Shown: piece by piece, positions 21,527-33,597 of the stretch
Numbering within the stretch: position 1 is the stretch's first letter
Layout of the letters: each line of letters begins with the position of its first letter
Assembly: GCA_039545295.1 (NCBI GenBank)
Contig: BCIK01000010.1
Span: forward strand, 704,737 to 768,736
Length of the DNA stretch: 64,000 nucleotides
Direction: 5' to 3'
Source: Udeniomyces pyricola
Lineage: Eukaryota > Basidiomycota > Tremellomycetes > Cystofilobasidiales > Mrakiaceae
The notes under the pieces: model-generated
Seen by the model: the letters and a program-made list of their open reading frames with translations, nothing else
Told to the model about the DNA's origin: nothing
The model's database searches: none
Made by a program: the position numbers and the translations under genes

Positions 21527-23571
21527 TCAATCATCTTGATCTTCCTCATCAGCGACAGTCTCGCCCTCGTCGTCTTCTTCGGTCTCACCGACCCGACCGT
21601 CGCCCTTCCGCTCGCTCGCACTCATCATGCTCTGCGAAAACGACATGAGTCCTTCCTGACCATCTTTGACCTCGGCCTCCTCGTCTGACCCTCCTCCCCT
21701 TCCTTGACGACCGGTCTTCGATTTCGTTGAAGTGGAAAGCAGTGAGCGGCGGCGATCTTCATTCGGTAGAGTTGACACTGAGCGTTCCCGCCAATCCCTC
21801 CACTGGTCCTCGTCATCGTCGTCACTGTCCTCACCTGTTCCGAACGGAGTCATTGGACGGAACAATGGCGTCCCACTTCTAGCGCCCGAAGCAGCCGTCG
21901 CATCTCGACTACTCGCGACACTCCCACTCCGATTCTGGGCAGGAGCTCCCGGTCCGATGGAACTCGACGCCGATCTCGAATTAGCCGGCGGGAGTCCACC
22001 AGAGAAAAAGGGGGACTGAGACGTATCTCGAAAGGCTGAGGAGGACGCGGTCGAGGTAGACCGAGATCGGCCCCGAGGACGAGGAGGTAGAGCTGGATAT
22101 GGTTCAACGATGATACAAAGCTGTTTGCCAAAGATAGAGAAGCCTACACACAAAGGAACCGCAAGGATTAGTCAAGCAATCCTTTCACTGATCGATATAT
22201 TAGACGAAAGAGAAGAGACATGGGAGCATATATATATATATATATATTATGTGTATATGCATTCGCCAAGATAAACTTACCGGCGTAGCTGAGCTCGAGA
22301 GCAGGTTTAAAGAGCTTCTCATCCTCTTCAGGTCGATCAAAAGTAGATCCCTCGGAATCAGCCTCTCCGCCGGCAAAGGATGATTCAGGCAGGTCCTCGA
22401 AGAGAGATATCGACGTGGAAGGATCGTCAGGGTCCGCCTTGACGAAAGGCATTGCAAATCCATGATCGACAGGAGGGGAAGACCGTCGAGGCGGGGATTC
22501 GGGCGCAGCAGATTGTTCAGGAAAGAAGAGGGGTTCAGGTCCTGGAAGAGGGTCGTCCAGAAACCGAGGTAAGTAATCCGGACTGGCGATCAGATTTTCC
22601 GAGCAAACCTGGTCTCGGACGTACGTGTATCAACCTCATGGGGACCGTCGTCCTTCTTTGATCCATGTAGGTTATCATCAGCAGCCATGCTCGATTCCCG
22701 GCTGATGCTGGCTTGGCTATCGGACGCCTGTCCTTCATCACAGGTATCCTCTCGTCGTCTCTTCTTGTCCGAACCCCTTGTCCTAGACTTGGGCTTGCTT
22801 TTGCCTTGAGACTTACGGCTCGCTTCTGGCTCGGGCGTTTCAGAGCCAGCGAGGCGAGAGAAGGACCCACCAGGCACGATAGCTCGGGGCACGAACCGCT
22901 TCTTTTTGACGAGGACGACGTGGCGATGATCGGTCTTTCTCAAGAAGTAGGCGAACTGGTAGTTGTCTTGTAGAGGTTGAGTTCGATAGGAGAAGATAAA
23001 AGACCGAACCCAGAGTGAAGTGACAATTCTTTTGAGCACCTTTTGATGGAAAGCTCGGTGGACATGAGAAAGAGGAGAGGACTGATAGGATAAGATGACC
23101 TACCCCCTCGATGGACATCCACAGTCGGACCCTTTTTGCCACCCGAGCCAACGTTGGTAGTGATGTGAGCTTCTGAGACGAGCTTTTCTTGGATTCTAAG
23201 GAGATGGTGCAACCAGGACGAGCGAGCATTTGTGAGTATTACGGAGACAAGCGTTGATGACGACAGCAAGCTTGACTGAGGCGTATAGCCCATGCTCCGA
23301 TAGTGCTGGGACGCAAGAAACGACCGACCTGGAGCGGAGATCGACCAAGACTTTTTGCAGGACGTAATCGGTCATCCATCGCACATGGTCTGGGTCAAGG
23401 TCTGGGAAATATGGACGAATGGATGCGGCAGCATGGATGGGCGTAAGGAAGTGACAGAATGACACGATCGCGAAGGAGCAGTGGAAAAGGGTGATACGGA
23501 CAGAGGTAGAGGGCAAGAACAGTGTCGGATGATATCTGGAGATAGTAAGCATTACGCGTAGAAAACGTCAT
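21527..23571 (-). CDS. Unrecognised Ser- and acid-rich protein
   Basis: I do not recognise this family. A multi-exon chain is supported by open frame and splice signals. The likely start is the ATG at 23571 (MTFSTRNAYYLQISSDTVL). Next are an exon with LDPDHVRWMTDYVLQKVLVDLRSR, one with IQEKLVSEAHITTNVGSGGKKGP, then GGAQKNCHFTLGS, then RKTDHRHVVLVKKKRFVPRA. A basic, nuclear-looking stretch (KPKSRTRGSDKKRRRED) follows. An acidic exon (DDPSTSISLFEDLPESSFAGG) precedes a conserved-looking FSIFGKQLCIIVEPYPALP. The C-terminal exon (21527 to about 22140) is almost all Ser/Thr/Asp/Glu with Arg clusters, ending in an acidic tail. One intron contains a (TA)n tract (about 22227-22246). Several joins are tentative. 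It overlaps no other supported gene. Confidence 0.55.
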
Positions 23572-24150
23572 GATGATGATGTTGCCGTTGGTGAGCTAAG
23601 ACGTATAGCATGGGGTGGTGGTGATACGAGCAGGAGCGTATATATGCCAGGTCATGGGGGCCGATCAATCGAGACGTCGCATGTCGTCGACCGGATGACA
23701 TGAGGCGCGACAACTTGATGATGAAGATGATCGATCGCTGGTGGGAGAGAAGATATGTACGTACGTACATGACATGTTGTTGTTGTGATGACATGGTGTA
23801 TATATATATATATACATATATATACATATGTATTATATGCTGTATCTGTCAACCGTTTGACAGCATATACATGAATATATATCTATATACATACCACACT
23901 GTACACCTCCAACATACTGCACAAACATACTCAATCATATATATCCACACATATCCATCGATCATGATCAAGGGCGGCCAATCCCTTCATGTAATCCGCC
24001 CTCGACGACCCATCCCGTTCCGTCTTCTTTGGTTTATATAATCCATCACCGACCACCATCGAATATCGATTCCTCGCCGCCCTTCGTCATCACTGCCCTT
24101 CACTCCCCCTGCCTCTCTCATTCATCCTTACCTTTGACATCAACTCCTCC
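23572..24150. other. Intergenic, AT microsatellite
   Basis: This gap separates the unrecognised minus-strand gene from the RNase-kappa-like gene. It holds a (TA)n/CATATA-rich tract at about 23800-23840 and further AT-rich sequence to 23945. It then turns C/T-rich toward the ATG at 24151, the probable promoter and leader. Confidence 0.55.
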
Positions 24151-24969
24151 ATGATAAACGTCCGACCCGTCGTTTCAGCCCCACTAGGTTCGTTGATCCT
24201 GACGTCGCACGCCCCTTGTCATTTCTACTGGCCCATCTTGCCTCGGCCATATGCTTTGATCCTGACGTCTTCATCCTCGTTTGATCCCATGCTCTGCCCC
24301 CCCCCCCCCCCGACTCTCGTCTAGCGGGATGCTGCACCGTACTCTCTGTCTTTGGTGTCGTCATTCTGAGTGGTATGTCCTCCGCCAGCTAGTTTCGTCT
24401 ACGGCCAAAGCCCACCGAGAGCTGACACGCCTTGCTCGGACCTTGCCGCCCTCGTCTTCCCGTTGTCATACCATCAAGTTGTGAGACCTGCAAGCTCTTT
24501 TCTCAAACCAAATGCCGCATAGCAGCTAACCATCAAGTTTTCCTTTTCAACTCCTTGCTTTCAAGTTTGGATGGTGCTTTGATCACAACGTGGAGGCACT
24601 CATGGGCTCTAACAAAGACCCGCAGGACGGCCATGCTGTTAGTGATGCCGTCGCTCGCCCACTCATCGTCAATTGTCCTCTTGTTCTCGACTCCTTGGCT
24701 GATGTTCCCCTTCTGCTCTGCTCTAACCTCATCAGGTTGCGGTCACATGCTACTCTGCTGCCGTAGTCTACGTCGCATTCATTGCTTTCTGCGGCTGTCA
24801 GGTACGTCTCGCTTCTTTTCGGCGGTACTCGCCGTCGATCCGGACCACACGCCTGCGTCTGACGAACCCCCCCCCCCCTTTCCAACCCCATTGTTCTAAT
24901 TCTGCTTCGGATTCATGCTCGCTTCAGATGGCTCACCACAACAGATACCCTCGGGGTGTTCAACTCTAG
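24151..24969 (+). CDS. Small RNase-kappa-like / V-ATPase-associated membrane protein
   Basis: A small membrane protein split into at least five tiny exons. Exon 1 gives MINVRPVVSAPL. Exon 2 gives AGCCTVLSVFGVVILS, a transmembrane segment. A later exon gives FGWCFDHNVEALMGSNKDPQDGHA. The fourth gives VAVTCYSAAVVYVAFIAFCGCQ, a second transmembrane segment. The last gives MAHHNRYPRGVQL-stop (24967-24969). The order (Cys-rich helix, luminal loop with Glu-Ala-Leu, second helix ending in Cys-Gln, short basic tail) matches the ribonuclease kappa family, which is associated with the V-ATPase in animals. The junction between exons 2 and 3 is not resolved; an extra micro-exon may be missing. Introns contain C homopolymers of 15 (24297-24311) and 12 (24867-24878). 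Confidence 0.68.
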
Positions 24970-25227
24970 CACCGTTGAAAATCGGCTGGTTACGATTCGA
25001 TGGCTCGACACGACAAATCCTTTATGATTTCCTCTTTTCACGTCTCACGTTATAAATTAAAGCTCTTGGCCCCTAACTTGCGCGAGTCGCTGGCTTGCAT
25101 CTTGCCGCATTCTAATGCTCATTGGTGTACACTCTTCGCTGATCCGTGAAAGAACCTCTGCCTTTGTTTACTATGGGATACCCAAGGTGATGATGCATCG
25201 ATTGCACGCCACCCTAGGTCGAAGGAA

Positions 25228-28067
25228 TCACTTGTCTTCAACTCCCCACTTCCCGACGCGCTTCATCGCGCCACCGCCCCCAGCTTTGATGACGTCGTCC
25301 TTGAGCAGACTTCCAATCATCTCCCATGGGTCCTTCGCGCCTCCCCACTTCAACACTTCGCCACCGAGCCGCTCTCCACCTTCTCGCAAGCCTTCGAGCC
25401 CACCCCGGCCTCCCTTGAAAACCTCGCTCCAGACTCTGCCGGCGATGGCTCGATCGAAGAGATAGGCATAGTAGCTTGCGCCGTATCCGTTGAGGTGCCC
25501 GAACTGCGTCTGAGGACTCGTGCCGGGAACGGACGGGAAGAGGCCCATTGAGTCTGTGACTTCATGGTAGATGGCACTTGAATCAAATTTCCCAGAGTTA
25601 AGCTCGTCGTCGTTTGGAGGAGGGATGGCATGCAGTCGCTGGTCAACAAGCGCCATCTGAATTTGGGCGGCAATCTCAAGTTGGGGGAAGGACGACCGGC
25701 CGGCGAGGTGGGCCTGGATAAGTTCAGGAGGGGGGGCGGCTCCCGTTTCGTGGTGAGAAACGAGTAAAGGGAGTATCAATGCCGAGTTGACAAACGATTC
25801 CATCAGGATCGAGGGGAACTCGGCGAGATCGGTGGCAGTTCGGGTGCCCGAGACGTTTCCATAGGCTGTGCGACCGAGCATGGCTTGATGATCGAAAACG
25901 AAGTGTTGCAGCCATGATGGTCAGGTTGGCTGAGGGCAAGGAAACACAGCAAAGAGCAGGAGATCAGGCAGCGAAAATCAGACTCACAATGCATAGCATG
26001 TCCCATCTCGTGGAAGATGGTTTCAACTTCCTGCCAACTGAGCAAAGTAGCCCCATCTCTGACCGTCGGTTCGTCGAAGTCGCAGTTGAGGACACTAATC
26101 GGTAGCTGAAACTCGCCTTCCCTCTCGACTCCTCGAACTCCTTGCACGGCGAGCGCTCCCTTTCGCAGCTTCTCGGCAGTGAGGCCTTGCCTCTGACCAG
26201 CCTCCTCGAGACCTTCGAGATCGCCCTCAAAGTCGTCGTCGTCGACTCGACGAGAGCATCGGACGGTGTAATGGGCCGCGTTTCCGCTCTTGCCGGTCCG
26301 GTGAAAGAGGTCACAGTAGATCCAGCCGATCGTTTCTTCCGGTGAAGACGAGGAGGTTTGCTGAACGACTTGAAGCTTACGGACCGACGGATGCCAGATC
26401 TCGCCAGACGCAGTGGGAGAAGGTACGAGTGTAACACCGTATAGAGCCTTGAAGAGAGTGGAAAGACCGGACAGAATGGTGCCAAGGGAGAAGTAGGGCG
26501 TCAGGGATGGTAAATTTGATACGGAGGTTGCGTTAGTCGCGTCGCTGGCGGAATGAAGGGCAAGGAGATAATCGCGATCCCATGGCTGGACGATATTCGA
26601 TGACGAGCTTGATTTAAGAGCAGAGAGAAGAGAGAGCTCTGATTGCGATGAGGCTCGGTTGGATAACGCAAGGGAGTCTAGGAACTGAAGGACATATTCT
26701 GTGTGCCAAAATTGTGGTCAATCGTGGAGTGGTATGGAGAAAGAGGAGGTGAAAGAGTAAAGGGGAACAAAGTCCGTGAACATCACGATACTATTGACAG
26801 ACCCCTCCAACTTGATGCAGATTGTGTCACTACTGACCTGGCTTCTGAGCCATCTTGTTCTCGAGCTCTACCTCACCCCAACTGGATCGTCCGACGAGAC
26901 CAGCGACTTTTGCCCTCGTTCTAAGCATTTCCTCCAGCACTTCGACCTTGTCGGCCTCACCCTGAGCTCCTTCCCCCCCGTTGCAAGCCATCCAGACCCT
27001 TTTCCTCGCGTCCTCGTTAGCACACTTTCTCAAAATCATACCAGCCTCCCAGCTGCTAACGGCAATCCGCGCTTCGCCTCTTCGAGACCGAACCCGTCGA
27101 ACGAATGACTCGCCCAAACCCGGGAGAAGAACAGATGCGTCAGGGAAGGTGACGTAGCCGGTAGGAGGCGAGGCGAGGGAGGAAGCGAATTGACGGGAGA
27201 GGTGCAGAATTCGGTCCGAGAGGTCGACAAAAGATTGACGGGCCGAGGCGGAGGGAAGTGTGATCCCGGACTTGGAAAAGTCGTGAATGAAGACATGAGC
27301 GTTTCGAAGCTCTTCTTCAGAGAGTGAAGCGTGTACTGTGGGGTTATCGAGGGCAGATTTGAGCGACTATTGATGGAAAATCAAGCGCATGGTTCCAATC
27401 GAGGAACATCCAATCCAATCAATTTAGAGAGGAACGACAGATGAAGCAAAAAGAAAAAGAAGAAAAAAAAAACGGTGAAATAGTAAGGTCCATTTTGTGA
27501 GTCAACTGGCATCATATCGTCACCAAGATGGAAAGAATATCAAACGGGACGAACCTCGTAGAGGCCTTGATCGACGTTCATACTCATCATCAGCCGGCAT
27601 AGATCGGCATGGACCGATTCGGCCTCCCTTCGCCATTTAGTCTCGGGATGGCATGTGACGAGAACCTCGCAGAGATCAATGACGCTGCAAAGCTTGTCGC
27701 TGAGCCGGTCGAAGTTCTTGACAACTAGCCGGAGCTCGCGTGGTCCTCGCTCGGGGGCCAGATGGAGACGGCGTAGGAGGAGCTGGGAGTGTAGGACACA
27801 CGATTGAGAGAGCGTTCGAAGGGTACTGGGCGAGATGAGATGGGACTGGCCAAAAAGTCCGGTCGTTGGCGATGAGGGATCGATGGACGAGGAGACCAGG
27901 GAAGCGTTCAAGGTGGACGGCAGGTCAAAGAGTTCGGTGAGGGTCGGGACTCGGTTGGACTGGCGGTGTTTTGGGAGGAGACTGGGTTGATTGTTTGGTT
28001 TGGATGAGAATCCCCATAGAGCCTTGGATGTGGAGAGAGCAAGCCTTCGGCAAGGTCCAGGCAGCAT
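25228..28067 (-). CDS. OCT1: Oct1, mitochondrial intermediate peptidase (M3 metallopeptidase)
   Basis: Oct1 removes an octapeptide from matrix proteins after MPP cleavage. The ATG at 28067 begins MLPGPCRRLALSTSKALWGFSS, a good matrix presequence; an in-frame ATG 32 codons upstream (28163) is possible. The first large exon has LTELFDLPSTLNASLV and GLFGQSHLISP. Later exons contain NAHVFIHDFSKSGITLPSASA and the long helical domain. The active site is QEVETIFHEMGHAMH, split by an intron just after the HExxH. The next exon supplies LGRTAYGNVSGTRTATDLAE and FPSILMESFVNS, giving the third zinc ligand (Glu). The C-terminal part has FGHLNGYGASYYAYLFDRAIA. Stop at 25228-25230. All metallopeptidase residues are present and the length fits the family. 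Confidence 0.93.
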
Positions 28068-28225
28068 GTTCGACGATGTCGCGTTGTTGACCGTTGAACG
28101 AGTCGAGGGTTGGTAATCGAGCTGATGGACGATGTCGTCGATTGATCGGATGATGGCTTGCAAGCGCTGTAAGCTGCATGGCGCAGCCGGCGCGTGGCGA
28201 TGATGCAGAGGACTGCAAGGATCAT

Positions 28226-28941
28226 TGTTTGATGATCATTTATTTACATATGACATGGATATATATCATGGCATGCGTACAGACTGTACTGTACTATACT
28301 GTCGGAGTGGTGGTGATTGAGCATACATATATGTATATATGTATATATGTATATATGTATGCATGTATATATGTATGCACTGAATCATATATCCGCGCAT
28401 GAGGGAGATGACATGGATACAATTATACCCGCGGATAAATGATTGACAAGATATTGGACAAGACGGATGATGTTGACGGATGCTTCCGCGCGCGTGCATA
28501 TATAATGTATCAAAAATGGCTGTCCTATGATCTAGTCAGTGCTATGAGTAACATTAGCAATGCTGATGTTGGATACGATACCCACCGAACTAGTCATGAG
28601 GATTGGCTTGAGACGAATAAATATATATAATTATCTGGATGGATGATGGTGGGATAGATGTCATTGAATAGATATGATTATGATAAGTATATACATATAT
28701 ATATATATATCAGAATATGTGGATCGTAATAATCATCTTCTAATGACTAATGATATCTCGTATTTAAACCATGATATTACCATTAAATATTCGAAGCAGT
28801 GCCAGCCAACATGCCAGCTCACCCAACCATGCCGCTGGAGATGAGCCCATCGATGGCATCCTCCGCGCCTCTGCTGTCTCGTCGTTTCTCTTCCACACCC
28901 ACCCAACCCAATTCGTTTTCTGTCATCCTTCCTTGCTCATC
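28226..28941. repeat. AT-rich intergenic stretch with 8-bp TATATATG array
   Basis: Between OCT1 and PHO88 there is a tandem array of an 8-bp TATATATG unit (about 28323-28379, with TATGCATG variants). A (TA)n tract follows at about 28690-28711, with generally low-GC sequence to about 28790. From 28800 the sequence becomes C/T-rich, as expected for the PHO88 leader. No gene is supported. Confidence 0.75.
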
Positions 28942-30285
28942 ATGTACGCCGTCCCTCCGCCATGACTGCTGGTGGTACTATACATGTCCATGTACCCATA
29001 TCCTTATCCTTATCCTTCCCTCTCAACATCTCGCAAACCCCATCCCACACATCGTCACCCCCTTCACAGGAACGCCCAAGTCACCAACCTAGTCTTCTCT
29101 CTCGGTGGTACGTCTCACATTCTTCACACTCCGTCGCCTGTTCAGTTCCCAACGTTTGCAGACCAAGCTTAAGCCCTTGATCAACCTTGCTTACCTATCT
29201 TTCGTTCGGTTTTCATCAGCCATGCAGGTCGCCCGAAAGATCCCAACCGATGACCCCGAGGTCTTGTTCTACCTCCGAATTGTCTACGTCGCCGTCCGTT
29301 CGTCCCATCTTCCTATCCTTCAGCCTCTGCACGTTCAATCTACTGCTATTCCCAGCATATTGACCCCTTGTCATCCAACGCGGTATCACAGAGGCCGTTA
29401 CTATCGGTATTTACTTCTACATGTCTAACAAGGTAAGCCGAGCTCGCTCTCGCCCTCGCGACGGCCCACCTTGCATTGTCATTTGGCAATCATCTCATCC
29501 GACCTATCTTTTTTACGTCCTCCTGCTGCCGGATATCCTCGCTCGTTATGTCATCTTTTGTTCTACTCCCACAGATCAAGCAAAAGAATGACAAGACCGT
29601 CCTCAAGTTTGTCGCTCCGGCGTCGCCTCTCGTGAGTTTCGGATATGGGCCTTAGTTGTCTTCTCCTTTCTCGCCGGCCAGCTCACGTCCATCGCGTTGC
29701 GCGCCTTGCCTCTCTACAGAGCCAGACCGAGCCCGAACTCACGACCACCACTCATCGAGATTATGATCTTGCCGAAGTTGCCAAGCTCCAGAAGGGAATC
29801 TACTTCGGCTGTGCCGTGATGTGGTACGTGGAATCACTTGTTTGCGAACACGCGTGCAAGCTCTGATCATGGGTTGCTAATTCGAGCGACTATTGGCGTG
29901 AATACCGGACCATCCTGCAGCTTCCTCCATCTCTACATGAAGTACACCCAGCCGCTGTTCATTCAATCCATCATGACTCTCAAGGGCATCTACGATGCCA
30001 AGGTTTCCAAAATTCACTTGCTCTCCCAGCCCGCGACTGGAGACCTTAAGAGGCCGTTCGCCGCTGCTCCTGGCATGCTCGGTGCGCCCCTTCCTTCCCC
30101 TTCCCCTCCTCCCTTCTTTGAAAGTAGTGACCATTGAATCTTCAGATTTGCGAGACCTGTCATTGATCTCCTTGAAATCTCCGTTTCCAACAGACGCGCT
30201 CAACGGTGGTAACACTACCTCTCCCACCGATCCGGCCGCCATCAAAGCCGCCGAAAAGAAGACCGAGGCCAAGAAGACCAAGTAG
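28942..30285 (+). CDS. PHO88: Pho88/Snd3, ER protein-targeting (SND) component
   Basis: Pho88 (Snd3) is an ER membrane protein of the SRP-independent SND targeting route, once linked to phosphate uptake. The exon beginning at 29070 reads G then NAQVTNLVFSLG. It joins to AMQVARKIPTDDPEVLFYLRIVYVAV, to QAVTIGIYFYMSNK, to IKQKNDKTVLKFVAPASPL, and to SQTEPELTTTTHRDYDLAEV and its continuation AKLQKGIYFGCAVM. CFLHLYMKYTQPLFIQSIMT follows. The end is a Lys/Ala-rich tail, KKTEAKKTK-stop (30283-30285). All joins are in phase. The expected N-terminal MN requires the start codon to be split as AT plus G across an intron. The AT may be at 28942-28943 (donor GTACGC) or 28990-28991 (donor GTACCC). Confidence 0.9.
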
Positions 30286-30590
30286 ATCTATCAAGAGGAC
30301 GTTGGTTATGCAAGGGGAAAAGATCGTCAGGACCAAGAGACAAACAGTTGATACTCAGGATTTACGCGACGGAGATCACAATTCTTTTGCTACTCATGCT
30401 ATCGCTGTTCTGCCTGATTTCACTCTCAACATACCCTGGTGACATTAGGCGTGACAGAAACATCATTGTGATTAAATCCCATGCTGGCGAGAACGATGCT
30501 CGACCCTCCCCCCCCCTCCTCTCCTTGCCTTCCTTTTTGGCCACAAACCACCTTAAGCAAGTGTGGTTCGAAGTACGCGACCGCCGCTAC

Positions 30591-33500
30591 TCAATCGATC
30601 TTGGTTGTCCTCGGGTCTTTTCCCAGTGAACCTCGGTGGTTGACAGCGCCACCACTGACGCTCGAAAGGGCGTGAGCATAAAAGTAGGAACTTCGGGCAA
30701 GCAGTGTCTGCTCCATGACGCCCAAGACGTCGGTGAACACGAGCGACCACGCGTCAAGCTCTCGACGATCCTCGGCCGTCATCAAGTCTGAGACAAAAAC
30801 GGCACCATGTTCGCGCATATAGCTGATGACTGTCGCGTTCCGCTCATCAGTTGCAATGTAAAAGCTAGCATGCAGATGGAAACAGTAAGTTAGAGCTGGA
30901 CCAACCAGACCAGACAGCCGGAACGTCAAACAAAGGAAAAGCGCACAAGTCATCCTTCTTGGGAGGTTCGTAAAGCGCAAAATCTGGCGCGATGGTCGCT
31001 TCCGGTACAGGGTCTAATAGAACACCAATCGCAAAGGAATATGAACAGGCCGAATACGCCTTCATTCCAGGACGGAAAGAACACACATCAAATGCGTCAA
31101 TAATAACAATCAGACGCACATTGTTGAACTTTGCCTGATGACTTGATTTCATGCAACACCCTGTTGAGAGACCCAAGAACGCCTGTAAGTCCAAGTCGCG
31201 CAACAACGAGATAAGTTCGACGAGGTCTTACTCTCGACCAGTATTCATCCACTTCTTGATTCGGTGGAAGTGCTCGTAAGCATCGTTGTTCATGACCCAA
31301 GCGTGCTTGACAAAGTCCTGGAGAAAATTCATGCGGCAGAGCAAGCCAGTGGAACAGGTCATGAGCTTACATGAGCTGCGAAACCGGAACGACGATAACC
31401 AGGAGATAAATGTCGTCAAATGACTCACACCTCGCCTCATATGCGCAGCCGTCCACATCCTGCCGCCCACCTTGTCCCTCATCCGTTGATCGAGCCGAGT
31501 GGCCATGGCGTTGAGCATTGGCGGTGGCATGATAGCATAGAGCGCCATTCGAGCAAAGTCGTCCCGAGCTGGGATGGACGTGAATCGCAGCGTGGCGGGC
31601 TTGCGCCAATAATGAGTCTCGCCCTCAAGAAGTAGAACCTGCGATAGAGCGTTGAGATTTGAGCTTATGGTCCGAAGAGCTCGCGCAAGGACCACACTCG
31701 ACGACAAGGAGAGAGATATTCAGTAGACGAGAGAATTCATATGCTCACGTCTTCATCAAACTGGCTAAATTCTTCCTTGAATCCTCGCATGTGTTCGACC
31801 AGTCCGACCTGCGTAATGGGCTCAGTGACAGTCCGAACGTACTCCATTCCATGCCTGCAAGCGGCTCGACGATACGAATGGGTCAGTCGATGAGTGCTGG
31901 CCATAGGCACGCGTACGAAGGGGAATTCAACTCACGACCCTTGAAAGGTGTGGAGCGCATATACACCAACATCGTTGAGCCTCTTCTCCAACTCGGCGTC
32001 CGTCTCGCGTCCCTCTTGGACCTCTTGCTTGAGATCTTCCCACTCAAGGTACAGCTTCTTGCCGCCCCAAACCTCGTTCTGTCCGTCGAGCTTGGCGAAG
32101 AGCCCTCGAACCTTCTTGGACAACGCTGACTGTTGGCTGAGATCGTCCTCTATCTCGAACTTTCGGAGTGTCTCAAGGGCTGTCGGGGCCGTCGCGGGCA
32201 TACGATCGACTCGGAGGACGTTGGCATCGTAATCGGTATTGGGGAAGACGTGCAGGCTTGCCCCTGCGGTATGGTAGGCAATGCGATCCCAAGTACCTCT
32301 TGGATGTTCGAGGTTGGCTGGAAGATCATGAAGAAGCAAGTAATCGGCGACTGTGATGATTGGACGAGTTCGGCGAATGAGGTCGATGTCGATCATGAGC
32401 TTTTCTCGTCGCAATTAGGAGGAGAGGTCAAGTGAGACAAATCCCGGTCAGTGAATTTCTTGCATCATACGACGATTTCAAGCTTCGACACGAACCTCGA
32501 TTGGGATCTGCCACCAAGGAATAAAACAAACAGCTGATCAGTGAGCTGAGGTCATCAGATCCTGAGTACAGCTAGCCCATGTTTGTCTTACTAGCCAAGC
32601 CCACTGCTTCTCGATCGGAGAATCCCTCCACTCGTCGCTTTGTAGGGCGTCACCTCGATTCACCATCTTAGCAAACGCTGGCGGTGAAGGATATAGTGAA
32701 AAGTCAGCATGGGCTCCGCCTCGGCGACACTGAGTGTGATACGTTCAACGTACCTTGGCACGTTTCAGGCTCAAACTCGCAGGCACGTGCATAAACATAT
32801 GTCGGAACAACAAGCACACGATCTATGAGTTCGGCGTGTAAAAGAGAAGCCTCGATGATGTAACGGATGTTGTTCCACCCGAGCCAACTTCGAATCGGCA
32901 AGAAAAGGGGGAGATATGATAAGACAGACGCGGTGGAAACAAAGCATGCACCGAGGGAAAGGCGTATTGCGTCAATACGCGCTGGATTCCTTCGACTTAC
33001 GGATCGTTCACGCTGGAATCATTTGAGATGGAGGGTTGGGTGTACTTACAGAGGATAGTCCCTGACATAATATCCCTTCGTCTTGCTGACCATCTCTAGC
33101 AAGATCTCCTTCCTCGTCCGCCCTTTGTGAAGCTCGGAATCGAGGCTGAACCCCTGAAGCTCTCCAGCGACCCCTCCGACTCCATTACCATCGCCCGCTG
33201 ATGGAGCCCAGGCTGAGCCTCCTCCCAGAATAGGCCCAGTCCCAACCCTGCCTTCATGGCGCCAGAGCTCGTCGCACATTTGCTTCTCTGCGGCCTTGGA
33301 GCCAAGGCCTGAGAGAGTTGTTTTTGGGTTCCAGCCGTCCGAGTCCGAGTAGATGGAGTTGCCCCATTTGATAGGGCTTGACCATGAAGAAGGCGCGGGG
33401 CTCGACACGTTGGCGAGATGATGCGATTGAAAAACGGAGAGGTAGGTAATGAACACGAGGGCTACAGCCAGGGTCGATGATAGGAGTGGCTTCCGTCTAA

Positions 33501-33597
33501 AGAATGCGGCAAGTCGTTTGGGGAGGGAAGCGGGATGCTGACCTGCCGATGGACCACCTGCGGAAGTACTCGGCAAGATGGAATACGCACTCGGCAT
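30591..33597 (-). CDS. Type II membrane O-fucosyltransferase-like protein
   Basis: A Golgi/ER glycosyltransferase by architecture. The short cytoplasmic N-terminus MPSAYSILPSTS is followed by a basic patch (PKRLAAFFRRKP) and a signal anchor (STLAVALVFITYLSVF), then a Ser/Gly-rich stem. The catalytic part has YYVRDYPL, then SWLGWNNIRYIIEASLLHAELI and DRVLVVPTYVYA, as in enzymes of the GDP-fucose O-fucosyltransferase superfamily. Further on are a region before RDDFARMALYAIM and the motif AAHMRRG joined to DFVKHAWV across an intron (HxRRGDF, the nucleotide-sugar-binding Arg motif). FYIATDERNATVISYM follows, and near the end SSYFYAHALSSVSGGAVNHRGS. Stop at 30591-30593. The superfamily assignment is good; donor and acceptor substrates are unknown. 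Confidence 0.78.

Noticed and set aside
28321..28380. Array suspected to be CRISPR-like or telomeric
   Set aside because: It is a simple 8-bp TATATATG microsatellite with no spacers, in a eukaryotic intergenic region.
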